This document shows, one piece after another, positions 54,205-63,047 of a stretch of DNA of 64,000 bases. Made by a program: the position numbers and the translations under genes. Numbering within the stretch: position 1 is the first letter of the stretch; the number at the start of each line of letters is the position of its first letter. The DNA is from Lujinxingia vulgaris (GTDB lineage Bacteria; Myxococcota_A; Bradymonadia; Bradymonadales; Bradymonadaceae). The notes below the pieces were generated by a model. It did no database searches and had not been told where the DNA came from. It saw only the letters and a list, made by a program, of their open reading frames with translations. The stretch spans positions 124,001-188,000 of the forward strand of contig NZ_VOSM01000002.1 of the NCBI RefSeq assembly GCF_007997015.1, given 5' to 3'.

Positions 54205-56187
54205 ATGCAGCCAGTTTCAGACGCAGTGACCACACATATTCTCAGCCTGACGGTGCTGAGCGGTCCGGACGCCGGGCTTACCCGGAGTTTTCAGCAGGAG
54301 CGGGTTCAGCTGGGGCGGGATCGGCGCAATGATTTTGTGCTCAGCGACGGCTTCGTGTCGAATCGTCACGGGGAGTTTTCGCTGGAGGGGAGCACGCTGG
54401 TCTATCGCGACCTGTGCAGCCGGCATGGTTCGACGGTGATGATCGAGCAAGTCTCGATGCGTCTGCACGATAACGATAAGGAGACTCAGGTTCGGCTGCA
54501 GAGTGGTGCGGAGGTGCAGCTGGGGTCGAGTTTGATTCGGGTGGCGCTGACGCGTGCGCCCGGGGCTGCGCAGGATGATACGGGGGTGCACCCCGAGCCG
54601 GAGATATCGGAGGCGGAGAGCGCGAGCGGGGAGCGGTTCATTACGACGGCGCACCAGCCTGTGCAGACGATCAACCGCCGACTGCAGAGCTCAGATCAGC
54701 GGATGGCGGTGCTCTTCCGGCTGGCGGGGCAGCTCAACGGGCTTACGGCGCTTGATGAGGTGCTCAACCTCATTGTGGACGCGGTATTTGATGCGTTTCC
54801 GGCGGCGAACTTCTTTGCGGTGACGTTGGCCAGCGATCCGGAGACGGTCGTGGAGACGGCGCCGATGATGACGCGGGTGCGAGGGGATAAGCCGCTGCCC
54901 GGGGATGAGGAAGCGCCGATCTTGAGCAGCAGCATTCTCAAGCGGGTGGCGGATACGCGGGAGAGCGTGCTCTTTGTGAAAGATTCGCTGGGGGCGGATA
55001 TCTCGCAGAGCATCATCGATGCGCAGATCACGGCGTGTTTGTGTGCGCCGCTGGTCGGTCAGCAGTCGCTGCTGGGGGTGATGCAGGTCGATACGCGGGG
55101 GCGAGGCAGTCTTTTCTCGAAACACGACCTGGAGCTCTTCAATATTCTGGCGTCGAACGCGGCGTTTGCGATCGAGCGGGCGCGGCTGACCGAGAGCATC
55201 GTGGAGATGTTTGAGGGGTTTGTGGCCGCGAGCGTGGACGCAATCGAAGCGCGTGATCCGATCACGGCGGGTCACTCCGAGCGGGTGGCGAGCTATACGC
55301 TGGCGCTGGCGGAGACGGTCAATGAGATCGAGACCGGGAAGTTGGGGGAGATTCATTTCCAGCATGGCGAGCTGACGGAGCTGCGCTACGCGGCGCTTTT
55401 GCACGACTTCGGGAAGATCGCTGTTAGCGAGTCGGTGCTGCAGAAGGGGGCCAGGTTACCGCCGGAGCAGATGCGGCTCATCGGGCAGCGTTTCGCGACC
55501 ATTCGGGAGCTGGCCTACCGCCAGTGGTTGCGCGCGTACGCCGAGGAGTTGGAGCGGGGCGACGCGAGGCCGGATGGGCGCGGGTTGGCGCGGATCGACG
55601 GCAGGTTTGAGGCGTTCAGCGCGGAGCTTGAGGAGACCTTTGAGTGGCTGGGGTATATCGCCACGAAAGGGTTTGTGGAGAAAGAGGAGATCGCGCGGGT
55701 ACGTGAGGTTGCGGCGCGCACTTACGTGGACCATCAGGGGCGAGTGCAGCCTTATCTGACGACGTTTGAGGCGGAAAACCTGTGCATTCAGCGCGGGACG
55801 CTCAATGAGGCGGAGTGGGTGGAGATGCGCAGCCATGCTGCGCTCAGCGAGAAGTATCTCTCGCGGATTCCGTGGAGTTCGGAGCTGAGTCGGGTGCCGT
55901 GCATCGCCGGGGCGCACCACGAGAAGCTCGACGGGACGGGTTACCCCCGGGGGCTAGGGGCGGAGAAGATCCTGCCGCAGGTCAGGATGCTGACGATTGC
56001 GGATATCTTCGATGCGCTGACGGCAAGCGACCGGCCTTATCGGAAGGCTGCGACGGTGGATCGGGCGTTGCAGATTCTGGGGATGGAAGCGGGCGATGAG
56101 AAGCTCGACCGTGACCTTGTGGAGCTGTTTGGGAAGCAGGTGATCCCGCGCATTTCGCACATCATCCCGGGTGGCGGGCGAAGTTAA
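54205..56187 (+). CDS. FHA-GAF-HD-GYP domain protein
   Basis: This 660-residue protein begins with an FHA domain (LGRDRRNDF, VSNRHGEF) that would bind a phosphothreonine partner. A GAF-type domain at about 165-340 follows (NLIVDAVFDAFPAANFF, LCAPLVGQQSLLGVMQVDT). A C-terminal HD-GYP phosphodiesterase has HD near residue 400 (ALLHDFGKIAV) and GYP near 579 (HHEKLDGTGYP). The spacing between these is about 178 residues, against about 60 in typical HD-GYP domains, so there is an insertion of roughly 115 residues after LPPEQ. It probably degrades cyclic-di-GMP in response to a Ser/Thr kinase signal. ATG 54205 has AGGA upstream. Confidence 0.88.
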   Translation: MQPVSDAVTTHILSLTVLSGPDAGLTRSFQQERVQLGRDRRNDFVLSDGFVSNRHGEFSLEGSTLVYRDLCSRHGSTVMIEQVSMRLHDNDKETQVRLQSGAEVQLGSSLIRVALTRAPGAAQDDTGVHPEPEISEAESASGERFITTAHQPVQTINRRLQSSDQRMAVLFRLAGQLNGLTALDEVLNLIVDAVFDAFPAANFFAVTLASDPETVVETAPMMTRVRGDKPLPGDEEAPILSSSILKRVADTRESVLFVKDSLGADISQSIIDAQITACLCAPLVGQQSLLGVMQVDTRGRGSLFSKHDLELFNILASNAAFAIERARLTESIVEMFEGFVAASVDAIEARDPITAGHSERVASYTLALAETVNEIETGKLGEIHFQHGELTELRYAALLHDFGKIAVSESVLQKGARLPPEQMRLIGQRFATIRELAYRQWLRAYAEELERGDARPDGRGLARIDGRFEAFSAELEETFEWLGYIATKGFVEKEEIARVREVAARTYVDHQGRVQPYLTTFEAENLCIQRGTLNEAEWVEMRSHAALSEKYLSRIPWSSELSRVPCIAGAHHEKLDGTGYPRGLGAEKILPQVRMLTIADIFDALTASDRPYRKAATVDRALQILGMEAGDEKLDRDLVELFGKQVIPRISHIIPGGGRS

Positions 56188-56225
56188 GAAGAGCCCCTGT
56201 GAATGTGGGCGGCTTAGAAGGGGCG

Positions 56226-57071
56226 TCAGCGGGGAGCGGGCAGGGCAGCATCGAGTTGTGCGAGCTGGGTGAAGAAGCGCAGCCTGCGGCGCAGGTCCAT
56301 GGTGGGCGCGGCGCCGTAGCCGGCCCAGAAGGCGCGTTCGGTGGCGGGTGAGACGCCGGCCATATCGGGGGAGAGCGCGATGGCCAGGTCAGATTCTGGG
56401 GGGCGAAGCGCGGCCTGCGAGAGATCGAGGAAGGCGGTGAGTTGGCCGTGCTCGGGTTCCGCGAGGATGCGGCCGGGGGTCAAGTTTGTGACCGTCCAGA
56501 CGCTGCGGGTGCGGGGGTGAAAGGAACTCAAACTCTGGCGAAGCCAGGCGAAGGTCTCGGTGAGGCGCACGTGTTCGGCGTCGTCATTGATGTTTTCGAG
56601 GCGACGGGCCATCTCATCGAGGCGCGCGGCGATGGCGGCGTTAAAGGTCTGGAAATAGGCGGTGCCGGCCAGGTGAAGGCGTGTGGGGACACCGAAGCCA
56701 TCGGGGCAGGGGTGGTTGTGGAGGCGGCGGAGAGCCTGGCCGAGCGCGCGCATCATGGTCAGGCGGCTGCTCAGGTCGGTGATGCTGCTGAGGGGCAGTC
56801 CTGCGCGCGCGGGTGCCCAGCGCGCGGCGCTGAAGCGCGAGGGGGCCTCGGTGCTGAGGGTGAGCGCGCCGGCGGCGATCTCGTCGCAGAGGGCCTGGTG
56901 GCGGCCGGCGCGCGCGGCGTCGGGCCAGCGGAAGTGCCAGCGGCGTTCGCCGTCGATCTCGACTTCGTCCCAGGTCCAGCCGGGCTCGTCGGCGAGCCGG
57001 CGAGTGGTCTCGGGGAGGGGCGGGCGACGCGTGGTGGCGAGAGAGCCGGTGGTTTTGGAGTCGCTGGTCAT
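56226..57071 (-). CDS. APH/kinase-fold protein lacking the catalytic loop
   Basis: The 281-residue protein has the layout of the phosphotransferase (APH) fold: RALGQALRRLHNHPC in the C-lobe start, then a segment TVTNLTPGRIL where the catalytic HGD-x5-N would be, and AFLDLSQAALRPPESDLAIAL in place of the Asp-rich metal loop. The key His, Asp and Asn of the catalytic loop are replaced (about Val, Asn and Arg), while the second acidic site has Asp. It therefore looks like a pseudokinase that binds a partner. The assignment rests on fold pattern, not identity, and the confidence is moderate. It converges with the HD-GYP gene and follows the small lipoprotein gene by 34 nt. Confidence 0.6.
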   Translation of the reverse strand: MTSDSKTTGSLATTRRPPLPETTRRLADEPGWTWDEVEIDGERRWHFRWPDAARAGRHQALCDEIAAGALTLSTEAPSRFSAARWAPARAGLPLSSITDLSSRLTMMRALGQALRRLHNHPCPDGFGVPTRLHLAGTAYFQTFNAAIAARLDEMARRLENINDDAEHVRLTETFAWLRQSLSSFHPRTRSVWTVTNLTPGRILAEPEHGQLTAFLDLSQAALRPPESDLAIALSPDMAGVSPATERAFWAGYGAAPTMDLRRRLRFFTQLAQLDAALPAPR

Positions 57072-57104
57072 CGGGCGCTCGACTGGCGAGGGAGAGGGGA
57101 GGGC

Positions 57105-57368
57105 TCAGTCACGCATGCAGGCTTGAGGGATGGGGTGCTCGCGATCTTCGAGCATGTAGCGCACCGTGCGGGTGACGGTGCGGCAAGTGTAGCGGTCGCG
57201 GGTGTCCCGGGCGAGTCCTTTGCAGCTGGCGCCGACGCCGGGGAGATCTTCGACTTCGGCGCAGCATTCGACCATCTGGCGGCATTCGGCGGGTTTGCAG
57301 GCGGAGGTGAAGATCGCCAGCGTGGCGACGACGCCGAAGATGAGGAAGATGCGGACGGGGTGGGGCAT
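57105..57368 (-). CDS. Small Cys-rich lipoprotein
   Basis: This is an 87-residue protein starting at ATG 57368, with GGAG 7 nt upstream. Its short signal ends in FTSAC with the anchor Cys near residue 24. The mature part has six more Cys (ECRQMVECC, SCKG, YTCR, ACMRD), enough for disulfides. I do not recognise a family. A longer in-frame reading upstream lacks a ribosome site. It is 34 nt upstream of the APH-fold gene and shares its direction. Confidence 0.72.
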   Translation of the reverse strand: MPHPVRIFLIFGVVATLAIFTSACKPAECRQMVECCAEVEDLPGVGASCKGLARDTRDRYTCRTVTRTVRYMLEDREHPIPQACMRD

Positions 57369-57678
57369 GATGTCTCCGAGGCGTGCATGGGAAGCGAGTC
57401 GGGCGGTGCGAACAACGCCCGGGGGAAGATGCTTATGCACTTTTGGGCAGAAGATCCAGACGCGCCGTGGGAACCCGACGGTGGAGATCGGGCGATGAGG
57501 CCGATGTGCTGGTGGATGCTTCACGCCATGGGCGCGCCTTCGGTGAGCTTTAAGGGAAGGAGATGGGGCGTCGGCGTGGTTCTTGCTGTCACAAGGGTGT
57601 CACGTACGCTTATGCCAGCAAAGGTGACGCGACGCATAAAGCGCGTACAATGATGCCGACTTCTTCCACGAGGCTGCC
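57369..57678. promoter_or_regulatory. Intergenic region with a promoter for the kinase-PhnD gene
   Basis: This 310-nt stretch has no convincing gene. Near its 3' end it has a strong -10 and a fair -35 (listed separately). Upstream, TGTCAC is directly repeated (57587-57592 and 57598-57603) 11 nt apart, one helical turn, a possible regulator site. The remainder is unremarkable. Confidence 0.5.
57624..57651 (+). promoter_or_regulatory. Sigma-70 promoter for the kinase-PhnD gene
   Basis: GTGACG (57624-57629, four of six match) and TACAAT (57646-57651, five of six match) are 16 nt apart. Transcription would start near 57658, about 20 nt before the TTG start, with GAGG at 57670-57673 as the ribosome site. 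Confidence 0.5.
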
Positions 57679-59889
57679 TTGCCCACCACCGCACCTCCCC
57701 CAACTTTGATCGGACGCTACGAGCTCCTCACTCGCCTCGCCACGGGCGGGATGGCGGAGTTGTTTCTGGCGCGGGAGCGGGGGCTTGCGGGATTGGAGCG
57801 CCTGGTGGTGATCAAGCGGATTTTGCCGCATCTGGCCGACCAGGCCTCGTTTGTGGAGATGTTTCTGCGCGAGGCGCGCATCGTCGCCAGGCTTTCGCAC
57901 CCGAATGTGGTGCAGATTTACGAGCTGGGGCACGAAGAGCAGACCTATCACATCGCGATGGAGTACATTCACGGCTCAACCGTGCGTGAGCTCCTGCTGA
58001 TGAGCCAGGCAAGTAAGGTGAAGGTGCCCTTTGATGTGATCGCGTCGATCGGGGTGCAGTCGTTGAGGGGGCTGCATGCCGCCCATGAGCTGCGGGACCT
58101 CGACGGGCAGGCGCTGGGGCTGGTTCATCGCGATATATCGCCGCATAACTTGATGTGCACGAGTGAAGGGCACGTGAAGTTGCTGGATTTTGGCGTGGCG
58201 AAGACCACGACAGCCAGCGTCGAGGCGACGTACTCGGGCAACCTCAAAGGAAAGTTCGCGTATCTGTCGCCGGAGCAATGCTTACACGAGGAGCTGGACC
58301 GTCGCTCCGATGTGTTCGCGATGGGGATCGTGCTGTGGGAGATGTGCGCGATGCGGCGTCTTTTCAAGCGGCGCACCGAGTTGGACATGATGCAGGCGAT
58401 CATCGGGGGGGATGTGCCCCGACCTTCGCGCTTTCGTCCGGATGTGCCGGCGGCGCTGGAGGAGGTGGTCATGCGTGCGCTGGCGGTCAAGCGGGAGGAA
58501 CGCTACGAGAGCGCCGAGGTGATGCGGCGGGCGCTCGAAGATGCGGCGCGCGCCGAGGGGTTGCAGGTCGGGGAGCGTCCGGTGGCGGCGTATTTGAAGG
58601 AGGTCGCCGGGGAGAAGCTCGAGGAGCGGCGCGCGACCGTGGCGAGCGCGTTTGAGCGGGTGCTTACGAGCGATGAGCGCCGGCGCTTGTTGCATATGAC
58701 CGGGTCGAGCTCGCGCTCGAAGTCGATGCTGGGGCATGAAGACGAGGATGATCTTCCGACGGTGGTGGAGCGGCCGGGGGCGCAGGGCGCGACGCTGACG
58801 GGGGATCGGGGGAAGACGGGGGATGTGCGAGCGTCCGGGTCGATGGAGTCGCTTCCCGGGGTTGATCTGGGCGGGGAGTTTCCGGCGGCGCGCTCGGTGG
58901 TGATGTCGGCAGGCGACGGAAGGTCGGCCGATGACGGGGATGTCGATGCGGAGCTGGCAAAGCCGCGTCGGCGTCGTCGGCTCGGGGTTGCGCTGGTGGT
59001 CGTGGCCGTGGCGGTGGTGGCGATCGCGCTCGGGTGGGTGGCGCAGCGCGAAGAAACCATCGCGGTGAGTGGGGAGCCGCTGGCGATCGGGTGGGCACCC
59101 ACGGTGGATCCGAGTGTGCTGCAGGCCGAGCTCGCGCCTTTGCATCGGGAGTTGGAGCGGGCCACCGGCAGGCCGGTGCCGCTGGTGATCACCCGTGATT
59201 ATGCGGACCTGGCCGAGCGGTTGACCCGTGGGGAGGTTGCGGCGGCGGTGCTTCCGCCGATGCTTTATGTGGAGACGCAGCGTCGCGAGTCCGATATCGA
59301 GCTGCTGGCGCTTAAAGAGTTCGACGGCGGCACGTCTTCCGATGCGCTGCTGCTGGTGCGGATGAACGCGCAGATCACAAAGGTCGAAGATCTCGAAGGG
59401 AAGACCTTTTGCCTGGTGGATCGCTTCTCAACGTCCGGGAACTTCTTGCCGCGTCAGTATCTGCGCGACCAGGGTTACGAGCCCGACCGCTTTATCGGGC
59501 AGATCCACTGGAGCGGTGACCACTTCCAGGGGATGCGCGATTTGATCGAGGGCAAGTGTGACGCGGCGGCGACGTACTCCGGGGCGTTTTTGTCGGGGGC
59601 GGAGTATGAGATTCCGACCGGGCAGATTCGCACGCTGGCGATCACCGGACACATCCCGCAGGACACGGTGACGGCCGGGGCGCATGTCTCAAAGGAAGAT
59701 GCGGAGTTGTTGAGGCGTAGCCTGCTCGACTTCGATCCGCGTCAGGCACTCGGGGTTAATCGGCTCGGGGATAACCAGCGAATTACGGGATTTTCGCCGG
59801 CGAGCGATGAGGCGTTTGAGAGTTTGCGCAAAGTGATTGAGGCGGAGCGGTTGGATGAGGAGGGGAAGGCGGGGGATGCGGACCTCTGA
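57679..59889 (+). CDS. Transmembrane Ser/Thr kinase with PhnD-like binding domain
   Basis: The 736-residue protein joins two families. Residues 12-285 are a Hanks kinase with VVIKRIL (Lys), HRDISPHN near 149 (Ser where Lys is usual) and DFGVAK near 169. A Ser/Asp-rich linker leads to one membrane helix at about 429-456 (RRRRRLGVALVVVAVAVVAI). The exported part, residues 465-720, matches the PhnD/phosphate-phosphonate binding fold: LAIGWAPTVDPSVL, EVAAAVLPPMLYVE, KTFCLVDRFSTSGNFLPRQYLRDQGY, HWSGDHFQGM and KCDAAATYSG. Ligand-gated phosphorylation by an oxyanion or phosphonate is the natural reading. TTG start is supported by promoter and GAGG. It is a notable fusion. Confidence 0.9.
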   Translation: MPTTAPPPTLIGRYELLTRLATGGMAELFLARERGLAGLERLVVIKRILPHLADQASFVEMFLREARIVARLSHPNVVQIYELGHEEQTYHIAMEYIHGSTVRELLLMSQASKVKVPFDVIASIGVQSLRGLHAAHELRDLDGQALGLVHRDISPHNLMCTSEGHVKLLDFGVAKTTTASVEATYSGNLKGKFAYLSPEQCLHEELDRRSDVFAMGIVLWEMCAMRRLFKRRTELDMMQAIIGGDVPRPSRFRPDVPAALEEVVMRALAVKREERYESAEVMRRALEDAARAEGLQVGERPVAAYLKEVAGEKLEERRATVASAFERVLTSDERRRLLHMTGSSSRSKSMLGHEDEDDLPTVVERPGAQGATLTGDRGKTGDVRASGSMESLPGVDLGGEFPAARSVVMSAGDGRSADDGDVDAELAKPRRRRRLGVALVVVAVAVVAIALGWVAQREETIAVSGEPLAIGWAPTVDPSVLQAELAPLHRELERATGRPVPLVITRDYADLAERLTRGEVAAAVLPPMLYVETQRRESDIELLALKEFDGGTSSDALLLVRMNAQITKVEDLEGKTFCLVDRFSTSGNFLPRQYLRDQGYEPDRFIGQIHWSGDHFQGMRDLIEGKCDAAATYSGAFLSGAEYEIPTGQIRTLAITGHIPQDTVTAGAHVSKEDAELLRRSLLDFDPRQALGVNRLGDNQRITGFSPASDEAFESLRKVIEAERLDEEGKAGDADL

Positions 59890-59926
59890 GGCCAGAAGAC
59901 GCCGGGTCACGCGTGATGTTGATGCA

Positions 59927-59965
59927 AAAGAAGCCCCGCGGCGCGCAGCGCCGCGGGGCTTCTTT
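59927..59965. terminator. Bidirectional intrinsic terminator
   Basis: A 17-bp perfect stem (59927-59943 with 59949-59965, core GAAGCCCCGCGGCG) around a 5-nt loop, flanked by A on one side and T on the other. It ends the kinase gene and, on the other strand, the caspase gene. Confidence 0.92.
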
Positions 59966-59988
59966 GTCGGTGCAGGTGCGTCCGACGC

Positions 59989-61482
59989 TCAGGGTGCTTC
60001 GGTCTCGAAGGTTACCACCGGCATGCGCGCGATGGATTGAGGTTCGAAGTGCGCGGTGGGCGTCTGGTCGCGGTTGTCGCGTCGGGCCTCATCGGGGACG
60101 TTGCTGGCCACGTAGGTGCTGACTTCGCCGAGCTCCACGACGCCGTCGCCATTGGCGTCGGCCTGGCCGCTGAGGCCTTCGATCAGGAAGTAGGAGAAGA
60201 GGCCGTGGCCGGTGCCGCTCATCGTGCCGGTAACTTCGTCTGCGGCAGCGGCGCTGAGCAGGGCGAAGCGGGCGGGCTGATCGTCGCGAGGGGCAACTTC
60301 GAGATCTTTGACCGGGACAAGGGGGCGCGTGCCTTCGGCGAGCACGCTGCGGCCGCCGGAGCCCGAGAAGCAGGCGTCGAGCATGACGATGACTTCCGAG
60401 GCAGTGAGCTCGCGAAGTTGGGAGGTGAGCGCATCGATGCCCATGCCCTGGCGGTTGATGAAGCGCGGGTCGCCGTCCCAGGGGACCAGGTAGGCGTCGC
60501 CGGTTTGCGGGTCGGGCGCGCCGTGGCCTGCAAAGAAGACGTAGACGCGGCCGCTGCTTTTGGCGTTTTTAGGCAGCCACTCCTGGAAGTAGGCCTCCAG
60601 GGAGGAGCGGGTGGCCTGATCGTCGAGCAGCGTGATGATGTTGCGGCGCGGCAGTCCCAGGTGCGTCTCGGCCAGGTCGGCGAAGGCGCGGGCGTCGGCG
60701 CGGGCGCCGGTCGAAGAGGGCAGGCCGCCGCGGTAATCTTCGACGCCGATGACGAGCGCGATGTCGTCTGGGCGGGCGACCACCGCGGGGGCGTCGTTAC
60801 CCGGGCGCTCCGGCTGGGTGGTTGGTGAGTCGGGCTGCTGTGCTTCGCGCTGGGCGTTAAGGGAGAGCAGCGCGCGGGCGGCAGCGTCTCGCACCTGGTC
60901 GTTGGCGTCGTTCTGGGAGACGTTCTCCAGAGCGAGGAGCACGCGGGCCTCGGGCACGGCGATGTTGCGCAGGGCGTCGATGGCCGCGCGACGCACCGTG
61001 GGAAATTCGGAGCCCAGCGCGGAGACGAGCGTGGGGAGCCCGGCGGCACCTTCGGAGCCCAGGGCACCCAGGCCCAGGGAGGCGGCGTAGGGGTTGACCT
61101 TGGCGAGCTCCGGGACGCTGGCCGCGCCGACTTTGGTGGCGGTGTTCACGAGCGCGTCGCAGGTGTTGTCGTGGACCCAGTCGTCGTCACCTTCGGAGAT
61201 ACCCTCTTCGACACGGCACTCGGAGGCGTATAGGCGGATGAGCTCGGGCATCACCGGGGCGATGGTCTCGGCGTCGGCGTTGACCAGGTAGTAGGCGGCG
61301 TACTGGCCGTCGGGGCCGCCGGCTTTGACCAGCTCGACCATGCGCGCCTGGCCTTCGGGGGTGTAGAGGGCCTGGCGATCTTCAAAGCCCTGTTTGGCGT
61401 GCCAGGGGGTGCAGGCGCTGAGCGCGATGCTCAGGCCTGCGCCCAGCGCCAACCCCGTAAACATGCGGGAGGATGGCTTCAT
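59989..61482 (-). CDS. Caspase-like (C14) lipoprotein with HEAT repeats
   Basis: The 497-residue protein has a lipoprotein signal with LSAC (anchor Cys-24). A helical part at about 125-210 follows with HEAT-like repeats (FPTVRRAAIDALRNIAVP, DANDQVRDAAARALLSL). The C-terminal part is a caspase-like fold: catalytic His near 320 (FFAGHGAP) and Cys near 370 (MLDACFSGSG), spaced as in known caspases. It should cleave proteins in the envelope or, if bound to it, nearby. It starts one nt into the stop of the LPP20-like gene upstream, so the two are translated together. Downstream there is a terminator. Confidence 0.9.
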   Translation of the reverse strand: MKPSSRMFTGLALGAGLSIALSACTPWHAKQGFEDRQALYTPEGQARMVELVKAGGPDGQYAAYYLVNADAETIAPVMPELIRLYASECRVEEGISEGDDDWVHDNTCDALVNTATKVGAASVPELAKVNPYAASLGLGALGSEGAAGLPTLVSALGSEFPTVRRAAIDALRNIAVPEARVLLALENVSQNDANDQVRDAAARALLSLNAQREAQQPDSPTTQPERPGNDAPAVVARPDDIALVIGVEDYRGGLPSSTGARADARAFADLAETHLGLPRRNIITLLDDQATRSSLEAYFQEWLPKNAKSSGRVYVFFAGHGAPDPQTGDAYLVPWDGDPRFINRQGMGIDALTSQLRELTASEVIVMLDACFSGSGGRSVLAEGTRPLVPVKDLEVAPRDDQPARFALLSAAAADEVTGTMSGTGHGLFSYFLIEGLSGQADANGDGVVELGEVSTYVASNVPDEARRDNRDQTPTAHFEPQSIARMPVVTFETEAP

Positions 61483-62741
61483 TACTCAACCTCCTCGGCG
61501 TCGGCCGGCGCATCGGAGGTGTCCTGCGCGCTCTCTTCGGTAGCGCCCTCTTCTTCGGCGAGCTCTTCTTCGATGGCTTTGATGTCCTCATCGCCGGTTT
61601 GTTCGGCGATGGACTCGACCATCTCGCGGCGGGCTTTCTCTTCTTCGCCGTAGGGGAAGAATGCGAGGACGCGGGCGGTGTACTTGATCCCGTCGGGGGA
61701 TTCGGTGGTCTCGGCCGGGCAGTAGCGCTCGTCTTTGACGCGGGAGGCGATGCCTTCGGCGGCGGTGGCCACGACGGTCTCGTCTTCGAGGTAGCCCTGG
61801 AGGTTGGCGCGGCTGACCGACTCGCTCACGATGGCTTCACCCAGGTATTGCACGACCTGGGTGCGGGCATTGCGCATGGCCATGGTGCGGGCGATGTCTT
61901 CGGTGGCCGCCGGAGGGCTGATGCCGACGAAGTACTGACCCTCGTCGCTCTGCGGCGGACGGTCGATCCAGGCGCAACCGCCGATCTCGGCGTCGACAAC
62001 GCGGAAGGCGAAGTAGACGTCGTCGAAGGTGATGGCGCGGCGCCAGGCCCAGCCGTCGGCGACTTCGACATCGCCGCCGACCTGGTAGGCGGTGCCGCCG
62101 AGGTCGGGGCCGCCCTGGCCGCCGACGTTGACGTCGGTGGCGCGTCCGGTGTTCTGGAAGAGGGTTCCCTCACCGGCCCAGAATTCGCCGATGTACTTGC
62201 CGGAGCAGGCGCCGGCGGCCGATTCACAGCAGGCGTTGTAGGCGTCAAAATCTTCGATGTGGGCGACGAGCTTCTTCTTGAGGTTGTAGCGCACGCGCAC
62301 GTTGGTGGTGCGCTCGTTTCCGACGGAGGCTTCCCCGGAAGGGGCGCCGCTGATGGCCGGGGGTTGCAGGCCGAGGGAGGCTTTGACCGAGGTAGAGCTC
62401 TGGTAATACTCGTCGAATTGGCCGGCGGCGTTGACTTCGCGGTAGGTGATGTACTGGCTGCAGGAGGTCTGCACGCCGCGGTTCTCGTCGATCTCGTCGG
62501 CGGCCACGCCCGGGCTGATAAAGCGCCCGATGTACATGGAGGGATCGCTGTCGAAGGAGGCGCGCAGGTAGACGCCTTCGCGTGCGCCGGCGACGTAGGG
62601 GCCCTGGGCGATCTGGTTGGCGTCGGGACGCTCGATGTTGTTGCCGGAGCAGCCGGTGCTCATGGCGGGGATGATCATGGCCAGGAGGCCCAGGGCGGCC
62701 AGGGGGCGGCCCAGTTGGGTGCTGACAGGGAAGATTCGCAT
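61482..62741 (-). CDS. LPP20-like lipoprotein
   Basis: This 419-residue lipoprotein has MSTGC near residue 30 as lipobox. The mature part includes ARTMAMRNARTQVVQYLGEA, a helix like that in LPP20/FlgT-type envelope proteins, with four other Cys in the middle (YNACCESAAGAC). It ends in an acidic Glu/Ala tail. The exact activity is unknown. ATG 62741 follows GGAG by 8 nt. It overlaps the caspase lipoprotein by 1 nt (TAATG) and is upstream in that operon. On the other strand a lipoprotein gene diverges after about 306 nt. Confidence 0.75.
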   Translation of the reverse strand: MRIFPVSTQLGRPLAALGLLAMIIPAMSTGCSGNNIERPDANQIAQGPYVAGAREGVYLRASFDSDPSMYIGRFISPGVAADEIDENRGVQTSCSQYITYREVNAAGQFDEYYQSSTSVKASLGLQPPAISGAPSGEASVGNERTTNVRVRYNLKKKLVAHIEDFDAYNACCESAAGACSGKYIGEFWAGEGTLFQNTGRATDVNVGGQGGPDLGGTAYQVGGDVEVADGWAWRRAITFDDVYFAFRVVDAEIGGCAWIDRPPQSDEGQYFVGISPPAATEDIARTMAMRNARTQVVQYLGEAIVSESVSRANLQGYLEDETVVATAAEGIASRVKDERYCPAETTESPDGIKYTARVLAFFPYGEEEKARREMVESIAEQTGDEDIKAIEEELAEEEGATEESAQDTSDAPADAEEVE

Positions 62742-63047
62742 CACTATTCTCCGTACACTGCGTAGGTCTGTGTTTGCGCCGCGAATAGGGGCGCTTTCGT
62801 CATGGTAACGCTAAGCCAATGCTTGCGAGGTGGGCAGAAGACGCCCCCGCTCGGGCATTATTCATCGACCGAACGAACCTGCCATAAAGGGTCGGGGTTT
62901 GTCATGGCGAGCGGGTCTGGCGAGCGTCAATGCGGCGTTGAATGCGTCGGGCCTGGCGACGTCTCAGGTGCGCAGGATGTAGATGTAAGACGCGGCTGTG
63001 GTGCCGTCGTCAGAAGAATTGAGCCCGTAGTCGGGCCACGATGGGAA
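62742..63047. other. Divergent intergenic region, no clear element
   Basis: This 306-nt gap between two divergent lipoprotein genes presumably holds promoters in both directions. I see no clear -35/-10 pair, terminator or dyad of note. Confidence 0.4.
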
